From assembly GCA_023159155.1 (NCBI GenBank), contig JAJNNX010000024.1, forward strand, positions 558,001-622,000: a stretch of DNA of 64,000 nucleotides, in the 5' to 3' direction. The position numbers and the translations under genes are program-made. Positions 24,070 through 34,933 of this stretch are shown here, one piece after another. Within the stretch, counting starts at the first letter, position 1; every line of letters starts with the position of its first letter. Source of the stretch: Ustulina deusta. Its lineage: Eukaryota; Ascomycota; Sordariomycetes; Xylariales; Xylariaceae. The notes under the pieces were generated by a model, which saw only the letters and a program-made list of their open reading frames with translations, was not told where the DNA came from and made no database searches.

Positions 24070-25814
24070 ATGGCCTCGTCATATGCTCTCCCGCAAGCAC
24101 CTCTGCCGCACAGCCATAGTCCTCACAGCTCCATCGATCATATCCATAGCCACAGCCAATCGACTCCTTCGTTCAGCCATTCTAGGTCGCGCTCGAGCCT
24201 GTCCAATGCCTCCTCCATGCGATCCCACAGTCACAACCAGACTCACGGTCATGGCCATAGTCATAGCCACAGCCGTAGCCAGGAAAACATCGAAGAAGAT
24301 GTCCAAAGTCATACCCGCCAAAACGCGTCGCAATACCGCGCCAACTCCTTCATCCCCTTGCAACGACGAGAGAATCGACCATCCCCTCTGCGCCAAAACA
24401 CCGAAGACTTACCGAGTCCCGGGGAAACCAAGGTCGAGGTCACGTCTCACAATCATACACATTCCCACGATGACGGGCACCATGACCACGGCCACGGCCA
24501 TGTCCATCATAATCACGAACCTCACCATGACCACTCCCACGAATTTTCGAGGTTTACGGGACTTCTGCTCCCATGTACGTCTAGATGGCCGCTTGTCCAC
24601 GCCATTATGACGGACAAAGACTCTCGACGTATTTTTTACTTTATGGGGTGCGACCTACTCCATCCCTTTCGCTTGCACTACGTCATATGAATGCTAATTT
24701 CTGGTGTTGATAGAGTCAATTTCAGCTTTATGACTGTGCAGGCTGTCTACGGCTATCTTACCGACTCCTTGGGACTTCTTAGCGATAGCATACACATGTT
24801 CTTCGACTGTGTCGCGCTAGCCGTAGGACTGTTCGCTGCCGTCATGAGTAAATGGCCACCCAGTGAAAGGTTCCCGTACGGATTTGGAAAGGTTGAGACC
24901 CTGAGTGGCTTTGCCAATGGGGTTTTCCTGATGTAAGAAAATAACGACTCGTGATTGCCGCATACTAACGCTTCCTCTCTAGACTAATCAGTCTCGAAAT
25001 CATGTTTGAGGCTTTTGAGAGATTATTGGAAGGAAGAGAGACGAAGCGACTAGGGGAGCTTTTCGTAGTCAGTACCATGGGACTAATAGTTAATTTATTG
25101 GGAATATTTGCGTTTGGCTCTCACGGCCATCACCATGGTCATGGTCACGACCATTCCCATCATCACGGCCACTCTCATGGCCATGGCCACGATGAGAAGC
25201 TAGATCATGATCATGACCACGATTGCAGTACCTCTGAAAAGCATGGACATGACCATGGACACTCTCACCACGGAGGTCATGGTCACAGTCACGACAACGA
25301 AAACATGCATGGGATTTACCTACATATACTCGCCGACACGTTAGGAAGCGCATCGGTTATTGTTTCCACAGTGCTAACCTACCTGATGCCTTGGTCGGGA
25401 TGGGATCCTCTGGCGTCCTTCCTGATTGCGTACCTCATCCTCATCACAGCGACACCCCTAGTCAAGTCATCGGCGCAACGGCTACTGTTGACCAACACGG
25501 CGGACACGGAATACAATCTCCGCGACACGCTTTCCGAGATTACCAACCAGCGGGGTGTCGCGTCGTACTCTGTTCCCAAATTCTGGGCCGACGACAGGGC
25601 CGGTAGTGAGTCTGGAAGTAAGCTCCAGGGTGTCATGCACGTGGCGGCTATGCGGGGTGCGGACCTTGAAGAAGTCGGCGACAGAGTTCGGAACTACCTT
25701 GCCAGGCAAGGGATTGATGTCACAATTCAGATGGAACGCGAGGGTGATGGCACCTGTTGGTGTGGCATGGGTCGTATGAGCCCGCTGTCGCCCAGGCTCC
25801 CGGGCAGCTTCTAA
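24070..25814 (+). CDS. msc2: Cation diffusion facilitator zinc transporter (MSC2/ZnT5-like)
   Basis: There are three exons, 24070-24647, 24714-24932 and 24983-25814, giving 542 aa. The start is the ATG of MASSYALPQAP; the frame also has an ATG four codons... upstream sequence is open only to 24061. The N-terminal 165 residues are Ser/His-rich with many (G)HSHS/HDHGHGH clusters. The CDF core follows: DSLGLLSDSIHMFFDCVAL (transmembrane segment II with the HxxxD zinc site), FPYGFGKVETLSGFANGVFL, a second His-rich loop of about 60 residues between TM4 and TM5, then HILADTLGSASVI (second HxxxD). The motif set and the LLP..SRWPLVHAIMTDKDSRR lead-in match the Msc2/Cis4/ZnT5 branch. That branch forms a heteromer with Zrg17/ZnT6 and supplies zinc to the ER/Golgi. 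The cytosolic tail ends with a CWCG motif. Confidence 0.92.
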
Positions 25815-27399
25815 TGGCTGCTGAGTGGGCGTGAGTGGGGGAGTTTATGAAGATATCAATATCGAACCGTGGGTTATGATAGTAGTATATAAGGTTGGGA
25901 GACGTGGATTGTGTCGGCATATATATATGTGTATACCTAAGTACTTCTTGGTAGGCAATTGGAAATAGAGTCTTGCCTTGTCTGATGCGTTAGAAACGAA
26001 AACGAGACGGGGACTGATGAAGCACCTACCTACACTGTACAGTAGATGAGAATAAATAAACATAGTGATGAAATGTAGGAAAAGAAAAGAAAGTAAGGTG
26101 AAGGAACTTGAAGTGGTGGTTGTCATGACGTGAGAATTGGGAGCATATGTATGTATACATTGGCCTCCCTGGGAAGACATATTAGTGACAGCTTGGCTTG
26201 TTTATTTATTAACCATGTTTTAAGCTGACAGACTATTGTTTCGACATTCCGGTCACTCGGCTATATTCTTGGTTGCCCTCTCTGCCTTGTAGCTACCAAT
26301 GTATGAATACAGTTGGAATGCTGCCAGTTTGAGTCAATGTGTTGCCGAGCTCCCTACATAGGTAGATCTAGACTCACGGTACCTGCAAGGGTAATTATCA
26401 CACAGCCGCCGCAGCCGCGCCAGAATCCCCCCAGCTTTTTAGGTAATGCGTCCCGGCTTCCCCATCTCACATGCCAGAGACAGGGGTGCGTGGTGTGGGG
26501 TTATGTCAGTAAGAGGTATGGTGAGTACAGCGCGTAGTACACTACAGGTTAGGCGCACATGGGGATGTGGGTCGGCCTAGGTAGAGGTATGGAGGGGCGC
26601 AGAGCAGAGCCCTGGGTAGAGGTGGGCAGAGGTGGGCAGAATGATGGTGGGATGGATGGATGCCGTATCCCATCCCTTGAGCCGAGGCACCGGACTGACG
26701 TCGTTTTTTTTTTCCCGCTCGGCCGCCAATTGCCGACTCTGATTGATTGATTGATTCATTATTTATTTCGTTCGTCGTCCGGTGAGACAGACTGTGTGGT
26801 ATGCATGTACTATATCTATGTTGATTTATTTTTTCTTCTTTGTTTAGACTCCCGGACTACCTTTTGTGTTTCTTTCTGCCGGCGTCGATTCGAGCCTCAC
26901 ATCACATCGCCCACGGCCTTTGTAGGCATAGACTGACTGATTGACTGACTGACTCGACGCCCTCATCGACGAACCGAGAGACGGACTTGTGTTCTGCTGT
27001 CCTTGCGAACCAGCCAACCTCTGTCTTGCTTGCTTTCGTGTTTCGGTGTCGGTGTCGTGTGGATTGGACCACCCCGGGCTGAGCCGGACGTTCCGAATAT
27101 CACATCAGAGCAGGGAGACGGAAAACCGGAAACGACCGGAGATATATCGAATAGGAAGTGCAAGCGAGCGTATATAGAATATACGATTCACTCGTCTCGG
27201 GCCTTCTGCGATTGCACCGGACGTCCGGAGAACGAACAACCGAACGACGAAGCTATTCTTCTTCCACCTTTCGTCGTATCACCACCAAGTTCTCGCTTCT
27301 CGCTTCCTCTCCCTTCGCTGTTTCGTACGGCGAAACCCTCTCTTCCCTTCGTCCTTCTTCTCGTCCCATCTGTTTATCCGTCTACGACAACCCGTCACA
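25815..27399. other. Intergenic, promoter of the carnitine carrier gene
   Basis: This 1.6 kb has no recognisable gene. A GATT run near 26739-26757 and a GACT run near 26930-26952 are simple repeats. The last 350 bp are pyrimidine-rich, typical of a fungal leader. Open frames at 27003-27653 are the carrier leader or the carrier gene read in another frame. Confidence 0.5.
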
Positions 27400-28465
27400 A
27401 TGTCGACCCCGACCTCAACACCCTCGCCTGTCGCCGACCCTCTACCGCACATCTCCGAGACCACAGAGGAAGTCAAGGCCGCAGCCAATGGTCTAGGCTC
27501 TCAGCTGAGGTCCTTCGCGGCCGGCGGCTTCGGTGGCATCTGCGCCGTCGTCGTCGGCCACCCCTTCGATCTCGTCAAGGTCCGCATGCAGACCGCCGAG
27601 AGAGGCGTGTATTCCTCCGCCATCGACGTGGTGCGCAAGAGCATCGCCCGTGACGGCCTGCGTCGCGGGTTGTATGCCGGTGTTAGTGCACCGCTCGTCG
27701 GTGTCACGCCCATGTGTACGTTTGTTTCTCTGACGTCCCATCCCATCCCAGCATAAACGCGCTTCGCTTCGCTAACGCGCCGAGAGGGAAACAGTCGCCG
27801 TCTCCTTCTGGGGCTACGACCTAGGCAAGCAGCTCGTCACCTCGGCCTCCCCGCCCTCGCCGGACGGCTCCCTCTCCATCGCCCAGATCTCCGCCGCCGG
27901 CTTCTTCTCCGCCATCCCCATGACGGCCATCACCGCCCCCTTCGAGCGCGTCAAAGTCATCCTCCAAGTCCAAGGCCAGCGGCTCAAGCCCGGCGAAGAG
28001 CCAAAATACAAAGGCGGTCTCGACGTCGTCCGTCAGCTCTACGCCGAGGGCGGCGTCCGCTCCGTCTTCCGTGGCTCGACCGCCACGCTGGCCCGAGACG
28101 GCCCCGGCAGCGCTGCCTACTTCGCCGCCTACGAGTACATCAAGCGACGTCTCACCCCCCGCGACCCGGCCACCGGCAAGCCCCAAGGCGACCTCAGTCT
28201 CCTCGCCGTCACGGCCGCGGGCGGCGGCGCCGGCATCGCCATGTGGATCCCCGTCTTCCCCGTCGACACCGTCAAGAGCCGCCTGCAGACCGCCGAGGGC
28301 AACGTCTCGATCTCCTCGGTCGTGCGCGAGCTGTACGCCCGCGGCGGCCTCAAGGCCTTCTTCCCCGGCTTCGGCCCCGCCCTCGCCCGCGCCGTCCCCG
28401 CCAACGCCGCCACCTTCCTCGGCGTCGAGCTGGCGCACCAGGCCATGCGCAAGGCCTTCGGATAG
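27400..28465 (+). CDS. acuH: Mitochondrial carnitine/acylcarnitine carrier
   Basis: This inner-membrane carrier exchanges acylcarnitine (including acetylcarnitine) for carnitine. There are two exons, 27400-27715 and 27795-28465, giving 328 aa. Three mitochondrial-carrier repeats are present, each with its signature: HPFDLVKVRMQ, APFERVKVILQ and FPVDTVKSRLQ. The opening FAAGGFGGICAVVVGHPFD, the central RGSTATLARDGPGSAAYFAAYE and the closing ARAVPANAATFLGVE match carnitine carriers (Aspergillus AcuH, yeast Crc1) better than ornithine or other basic carriers. An N-terminal extension of about 35 polar residues precedes helix 1. Codon usage is strongly GC3-biased, so most antisense and shifted frames are also open; these are shadows. 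Assignment to the family is certain; substrate assignment is probable. Confidence 0.92.
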
Positions 28466-29596
28466 GACGCCATCCGCATATTTCGCAACCATCAGGAACG
28501 GTACAAGCCCCCCCACCCCGCTGACACCTGCGTTCTGGGCACACACATACATACATATGAATGAATGAATGAATGAATGAAAGAGGCATGTCGAGGGCAT
28601 GACGAGAGCCGCATCTAAAAGAGACGTTGTCTGTCCGTACGGCGTGCGTGCGGGGAAACCGACAGCGGCGGAGGAGATGTCCGGTCGCAGACAGAGGAGG
28701 TGGCAGTTGGTTCCTGGAGGTAAATCTACGCCCGAGCCTAGGTTCTGGGATTCTCATCCATCCATCCCATCCCATCCCATCCCCCTTCCTCGCTGAACTG
28801 AAGCATCCATCCATCAGTTGACTCGGGACCTGACCTCTCCTCTCCTCGCCGCCCCCGCGAAAAGAAAGAATCCCCCCGATGCAAGCGAAGAGACGGTGGT
28901 TGTCGCGAGCTACTACTTACTTACTTACTTGTCACTAGAACCGTTGGAAACGCATGGGAAGGGAAGTCAGTCGGGAGCGACGTAGATTAGATAGATTAGA
29001 TTAGAAGAAACTAAAAAATCTCAATGTTCAATCAAAGCCGTGGCGTAAAGAAGCTCAATATTCAATTTTCACTCGGTTGGGTGTCTGTCATGTGACGATT
29101 CTTTCCGACATATTGATCTTCATCACCTTTGGCTCTCTGTCATTAAGAATTCGTTGGCAAATGTACTAAAACGACTCGGAGGGAGGCCGTTTACGAGGAT
29201 ATCTATATGCCGTGTGATTTTTCTGGTTTGTTTCACGGCCTAAAATAAGTGGTGGGTGATCTCATAACATTACGTTTCATTGTCGTGATCATGACATGTG
29301 TTCATGGAGACTAGGTAGATGAAAAACCAAAACGCTCCTCCCTTTTTCCCGGGAGAGTCAAACCGCTCCATCGCTGTTCTAATGCCATTGTTTTGTTCTC
29401 GAATGCCGATGAAAATGCCCAAATTCTGTTATGTTATGATTGAGTGGATTGAGAGTGAGGTGGTCATGAAATTGTCGTGTCTGGTGTTCTGTGTCAAAAG
29501 AGGGGAGAGTAGAGGGATGTTTTTGGATTAGTCGGTATGTATATGTCGAAGACACATGGTTATCGTTTCATCATCATAGCATTACACCAGTATTTT
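28466..29596. other. Convergent intergenic region
   Basis: This 1.1 kb lies between the carrier stop and the stop of the phosphatase-like gene. It has a GAAT run (28557-28580), CATCC runs (28757-28815) and a TTAC run (28915-28930). An open frame at 29319-29531 has no recognisable content. No gene is seen. Confidence 0.5.
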
Positions 29597-31849
29597 TCAT
29601 CGTTCAGTGACAGTCCATCTTCTCTTACTAGAACTGAAGTCGCGTAGGCGTTCGGCTTCACCTGGTGGTCTGGGTGCTCCCCATCGGCCATTACCGGTAC
29701 CAGCCCATAGATGAGGGACTGAATCTTCATCAAATTCGTCGTCTTCCTCGTCAGATGATGTGGTGGCATCAGCTGGCTTGTTAGCATCGATAGGCGACGA
29801 GGAATTTTCGGGTTTCAACGTTGTCTCTTTGACTTCCGTATCTTTGACAGCTTTCTCGTGACTAAAGTCGAGAAACATGGGTGGTTCCGGTTCCTTGCCA
29901 TGGACAGGGTCGTCTTGCTTCGGACTCCATAAACCCCAGGTACCAGAGCCTGAACGATCAGGTCGAGTCACCGAGAAACTCGACATGCTACTGTCAACGG
30001 TAAGGCCTCCGGTATTTTCATTGTAAACAGATGGTCCCAGAACTAATGATGGGGATCCCAAGGACCGTCTCATACTACCCAAGGATGCATTTGACGAATG
30101 ACCTCGGCTACCCCCAGGCGAGCCTCCATATAGAGAGCCGAAGTTGATGTCCTTTAATGCAGAGGTATAGCCAGTGCTGACACGAGCGCGTGGGTGTGGT
30201 CCTGCTACAGCTGCACGACTGAGAGTTGCGGGCGAAGCTGTGGTAAGATGGTCGGTGTTGGCAAATAACTTGAGCTCGTACATTTCCGGCATTGTCGCCC
30301 TGGACATGGGTAGGGCTGCGTGTAGAGACGTGAGCGATTTTTCTCGGGTGAGACTAATACTTCGAGGATCAAAGTCAGTTCGTCTCTTGGCCATTGTCAA
30401 AGAAGACATGGCAATATCGGCGAGTACCGGCTGCCGTGTGAGGGCGCCAATAAGGGCATTGCAGCCGGCACCATGCGTAACAAGAATCACGACCTCTTCG
30501 ATTTCACCGTCTTGATCGCCGCCGATGAGACAGTCTGACTCGGACTCATGGGATGTATGAGCGGTCCTAGTCACCATCTCACCTGCATTCTCGGTTGAGC
30601 CGTACCAGTCGACTAACCGTCTTAACCCTCTTCGAAATCTATGGTGCATGGAAGCCCATTCTTCCGGTAATATCCCTCCATCGCCCCATGCCAGATTTTC
30701 TCGTGAAGAGTCCCACTGGTAGTCTGCAGACACGCAAGCGTCCCGAGCATGGGCTACATAGCCCTTGGGTATCGGTTCAGAGGTGGACAGCGCGTAGGAC
30801 GGAACAGGAAACACGTAACCTGGCGATTGGTGATGTTCTTGAGCTGTCCCCCGTACTCCCTTCGGATCCGAATGCCCAATAGAGTTGCCTTCGTGGTCTG
30901 GCAGCCTATCAGCAAGATGAGATAGCGTGTCCAAACTGGAAATACTGTGGGGACCATGGATGGGAGGTGTTCCTGGAAGGCCATGATGACTCGAAAGGTT
31001 ACCCCATAACTGACTAGATGCGGTCGAGTGTACGCGCACATGGAAATGGGGATAGTCGTGATAGCTCGATCGACGCAACAACTCGGCCTTGGCAGTCGCT
31101 AGCATGAGGGCCGATTTCGGAGGCGGCGTGATGTGTTCAAAGTAGTCGGGAGACAGCCATTCGCCGAGGAAGGCGTCTAGACGAAGGACAGCCTTCTGGA
31201 CATGTCTGGGAGGATTGGAGGAGTCATGAGGACTTGTTGAGGCTTGGATGTGATCATCGGGTTGAGTCTTGGCCGGCGAGGGATTCAAGGACGAAGCTTG
31301 GGTCGGCAGCAGAGTTCCTTTTTGTGTCGATGGCGGTAAGACGTCTGCAATATTGGGCGAGGGAGAGGAGGACGTAGGATTCGAAGCAAGACCGGCACTG
31401 ATAGCAATAGAGGTCTGCACACAGCGAAGAAATGGAGAACTGTGAAGGACAACACGGAAGCGACGGCGTTTCCGAGAGGGTGAAGACGACGCTGTGGATG
31501 GGGATGGAGATGGAGATGGATATGGTGGAGATGCGGAGGGGATATCGACGGCTTTGGCTTCGACTTGGGCATCATCTCGCAGAATAGAAGCAATGCGCGC
31601 GCCGACAGTCCGGGAGTGAATCCACCCCCCGTACGTGAGAGGGGGATCGTAGGGTGTTGGCGAGGTCAGATGCCATTGTTTGTCGGCAGCATCGAGACGG
31701 TTTCCATGCCTGGAGAGTGTCGATGGACGTGGTTAGCGTCAAGTGCCTGCACTATCATCTGTGCTATGATAACTAGACAAGTCAAGACAAGGATTGGCCA
31801 TCGAGACAACACACCTAACCACGAAGATATAGGCCGGGGGACGTCCCAT
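29597..31849 (-). CDS. Histidine-phosphatase-superfamily (phosphoglycerate-mutase-like) protein
   Basis: There are two exons, 31849-31815 and 31709-29597, giving 715 aa. The first exon (MGRPPAYIFVVR) ends inside the catalytic motif, and the splice creates the RHG signature (VVRHGNRLDAAD) of the histidine phosphatase fold. The second catalytic histidine is in VILVTHGAGCNALIGAL at about residue 400. Between the halves lies LTYGGWIHSRTVGARIASIL, typical of fungal members of this family. The last 300 residues are Ser/Gly/Pro-rich, probably disordered, with an acidic patch (SDEEDDEFDEDS) and an end rich in Trp/Arg. The fold suggests phosphomonoesterase or mutase chemistry. Substrate and role are unknown, and the large tail suggests regulation rather than glycolysis. 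The gene is divergent from GPI8. Confidence 0.85.
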
Positions 31850-32968
31850 AGCACCGGCAGTCAAAGCTGAGAGGGCAGTAGAGGAGGGCTAGAGAAGAAA
31901 GTGTCGCGGCGTTTCTTGGTTGGTGGTAGGTATCTCGGTGTAAGTGTTTCCGATGAAGGTGATGTAGTCGCTTTGGTTTTTTTTGAAGTGTATGAAGTCG
32001 TCTTTTGATGGGTGTTGGATTTATAGTGGCGAAGGTATGTAACAGGGATTATTACCAGGATACAGCTGGAGGCACTTCCAACAGGAGTAAGTACATACAT
32101 ATATCTAAGGTAGGGATGAGCATGTGATTTTCCTTCATCACCCAGGGTCTTTGTACTACCTGTAGGTACTATGAGGCACTTACCTAGGTAGGATACATAC
32201 CTATGAGTATAAGTATAGATACCTACGATGCAGGTCAGGGTATTTGCAGTATGCTCCAAAAGTAGAGTACTCCGTAACTCCAAAAATAGAGTACTCCGTA
32301 ACTCCCGCCAAATATTATTTCATGTAAGGTAGGCACCCTAGCTGCCGGCTTACAACCAGAAAGTGCAAACATTTGCGGTTATAACAGCCTTCTTAATAGA
32401 ATGCAGCTTATTACATGACAAATCCATATTCCAATTTCTCGTCAATAAGTCTTACACCTACATAAGATCCTTTGTTGATATTTTGCTTCTCCGCTCTCGG
32501 AAAGGAAAAAAAAAAAAAAAACCCCCCTCCAACGCACTAGAGGTATATGATGTCGTAGAAAGAGATCCAGATCAAGGGTCTACTTTATACCGAATTGGGT
32601 ATAGTTCCGGTGATAATATTCTTGCTACTACAAATATTTATAAGGTAATTACTTATGTAGTGTACCTAAGTTTTAGTGGGTCTATATAGCTACGTAGTGG
32701 TGGGTACCTAAGTAGCGTACAGTGCCGCTAACTAGTCCCCCGTGTACCTAGGATTGTTCATTGAAGTTTCATAGTGGACAGTGCAGTGGTGTGTAGCCTA
32801 CCTGGTAGTCCTTGTTGGCGCAAATGAGAGCACCATCATCATATCATCATCATCACCATCAACCCACACATACATACCCATCAACACATCCGAACTGCGA
32901 TTTCGCTGACCAGAGATCGACTTCAGGAAGAGGAAAGAGGAAAGAAAAGAGAAGATACATAGATAAAT
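31850..32968. other. Divergent intergenic region, phosphatase-like / GPI8
   Basis: This 1.1 kb holds a 24-bp tandem duplication (32256-32303), a run of about 16 A followed by C6 (32506-32527) and TACCTAGGTA-type motifs near 32170 and 32748. Open frames at 31861-32283 and 32363-32689 are not recognisable. It probably carries two promoters. Confidence 0.5.
32256..32303. repeat. 24-bp tandem duplication
   Basis: Two copies of a 24-bp unit (ccaaaa, then a variable base, then tagagtactccgtaact) lie head to tail with one mismatch. Each copy contains the palindrome gagtactc. Confidence 0.9.
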
Positions 32969-34202
32969 ATGAAGCTCTCTCGGATATTCCAACTACCCGT
33001 GCTTCTCGCACCCGCCCTCCTCGCTCCCGTCGCCGCCGAGCACACCAGCAACTGGGCCGTCCTGGTCGGCACTTCGCGCTTCTGGTTCAACTACCGCCAT
33101 CTCGCCAATGTCCTCTCCATGTATCGGACCGTCAAACGACTCGGTATCCCCGACTCCCAGATCATATTAATGCTGCCCGACGATATGGCCTGCAACCCCC
33201 GAAACGCCTTCCCAGGCACTGTCTACAGCAATTCCGATCGTGCCGTCGATCTCTACGGCGACAATATCGAGGTCGACTACCGCGGCTATGAGGTTACCGT
33301 CGAAAACTTCATCCGCTTACTGACCGACCGCGTCGGTGACGAGATGCCCCGAAGCAAACGCCTCCTAACCGACGACCGGAGCAACATTTTGGTATATATG
33401 ACCGGCCACGGCGGGAATGAATTCCTCAAGTTCCAAGACGCCGAAGAGATTGGCGCCTTTGATCTGGCCGATGCCTTTGAACAGATGTGGGAGAAGAGGA
33501 GGTAAGACGGACGAATTCAACTCCATATTTCTCCCTGCTAACCACATGTCACGGACGGATAGATATCACGAAATCCTCTTCATGATCGACACATGCCAGG
33601 CCAATACCATGTACACCAAGCTGTACTCGCCCAATATCATTGCCACGGGATCCTCCGAGCTTGACCAGTCATCCTACTCCCATCACGCCGACAACGACGT
33701 TGGTGTGGCCGTCATTGACCGATATACATACTACAACCTCGAATTTCTCGAGTCGGAGGTGCGAGATCTAAGCAGTAAGAAGACGATAGGGGAACTATTC
33801 GACAGCTATACCTACGAGAAGATACATTCCACGGCGGGTGTTCGCTACGACCTCTTCCCTGGCGGTGCGGACGGAGCCCGGAGCCGACTATTAACGGATT
33901 TCTTTGGAAACATTCAAAATATAGAGGTAGACGGTGCTAAAAACTCGACGGTGGATGACGAGATGCTGGCACTCAGTCGGACTATCGCTCGATTACGCGC
34001 CATGGCGGACCAGCAGGACCGGGAGATCAATAACGCCACAATATCGGCCAAGACTGACACTCGACCTAAAAGGAAGATTCAACTTGCCAAATCTCTCACG
34101 GACGATAACTGGTGGAGCAAGAAACTGGTGGGAGCGACGACGTTGGCTGGTTGTGCAGGGCTATGGACTTTGGGCTCATATTTGGAAGGATCTAGGAAGT
34201 GA
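32969..34202 (+). CDS. gpi8: GPI-anchor transamidase catalytic subunit (GPI8/PIG-K)
   Basis: It is the catalytic subunit of the ER complex that cleaves the C-terminal signal of precursor proteins and attaches the GPI anchor. It is a C13 (legumain-like) cysteine peptidase. There are two exons, 32969-33501 and 33563-34202, giving 390 aa. A signal peptide ([23 protein letters not shown]) precedes [20 protein letters not shown]. Family blocks are [28 protein letters not shown] and [11 protein letters not shown]. The catalytic His is in [15 protein letters not shown] (about residue 147) and the catalytic Cys in [12 protein letters not shown] (about 189). The C terminus has one hydrophobic segment ([20 protein letters not shown]), expected for the single membrane anchor. 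Confidence 0.97.
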
Positions 34203-34933
34203 TGGACTTGTGTTTGGAATAGTGATGATAATAAAATATTAGTGATGAAACGAAACGGAACATGCATTGTAATGATCTTTGTAGAGAGTGTGCCAACACC
34301 ATGTATAGCGCAGTATTGCTGTTATGTTGTTTTTCCCATTATATTGTGTTTACTGTTTATCATTTGGACCCATGAAGAGTTTTTCAAACCAAACATCCCC
34401 AATATAAATTTCATCCAAAACCACGAGTATCTTTCACCAGGTATATATGTCATATATTATGCAAATTAATCAACTGCCATTCGCGACAATAGTGAAGGAC
34501 TGAATTTTGGGGGATGAAGTCGCACGCCAACAACTGACGGGGTTATGGTGAAAAGTAAAGCACTAATTCATTCGTCTCAGAACAGCTATTCCAAGTCACC
34601 TCACACTTTTTCATCTTCATCTAGTCACCACACACTCCCCCATTTGTTACGGATATACAATTAATTCATCCATCTCAACAAGCAATTCCCTTCTCTTTTA
34701 TATCGACTTTCAGATTGTCGCTTCTTACCACCATGACTTATAAAATTAACAACAAGTAAGCACAATCTGTTGCATCCTGACGTCCTATCAAGATCATCAC
34801 AGCAACAGACGAGACTCATAAACGTTGATGGAAAGACAGGCACCATCTCATCTAAGCTCTATACCAGCTCATTAGATCGGTCCCACACTGTTCCTCGTCT
34901 GACCTGACCTGACTCATCTCATCTCATCTCATC
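34203..34933. other. Intergenic, GPI8 to TFIIIC subunit
   Basis: This 731-bp tandem spacer has no recognisable gene. A CTCAT pentanucleotide run (34913-34932) abuts the next start codon and is probably in the 5' UTR. Confidence 0.55.

Noticed and set aside
24574..24713. Earlier donor (ccatgtacgt) in the zinc-transporter gene
   Set aside because: The reading through it (SRWPLVHAIMTDKDSRRIFYFM) is family-like, so the donor GGG|GTGCGA at 24648 is preferred.
27821..28600. 259-codon open frame antisense to the carnitine carrier (and 165-codon shifted frame at 28071)
   Set aside because: Composition is Gly/Ala/Glu or Pro/Ser/Arg from GC-rich carrier codons; the sense frame has all three carrier signatures.
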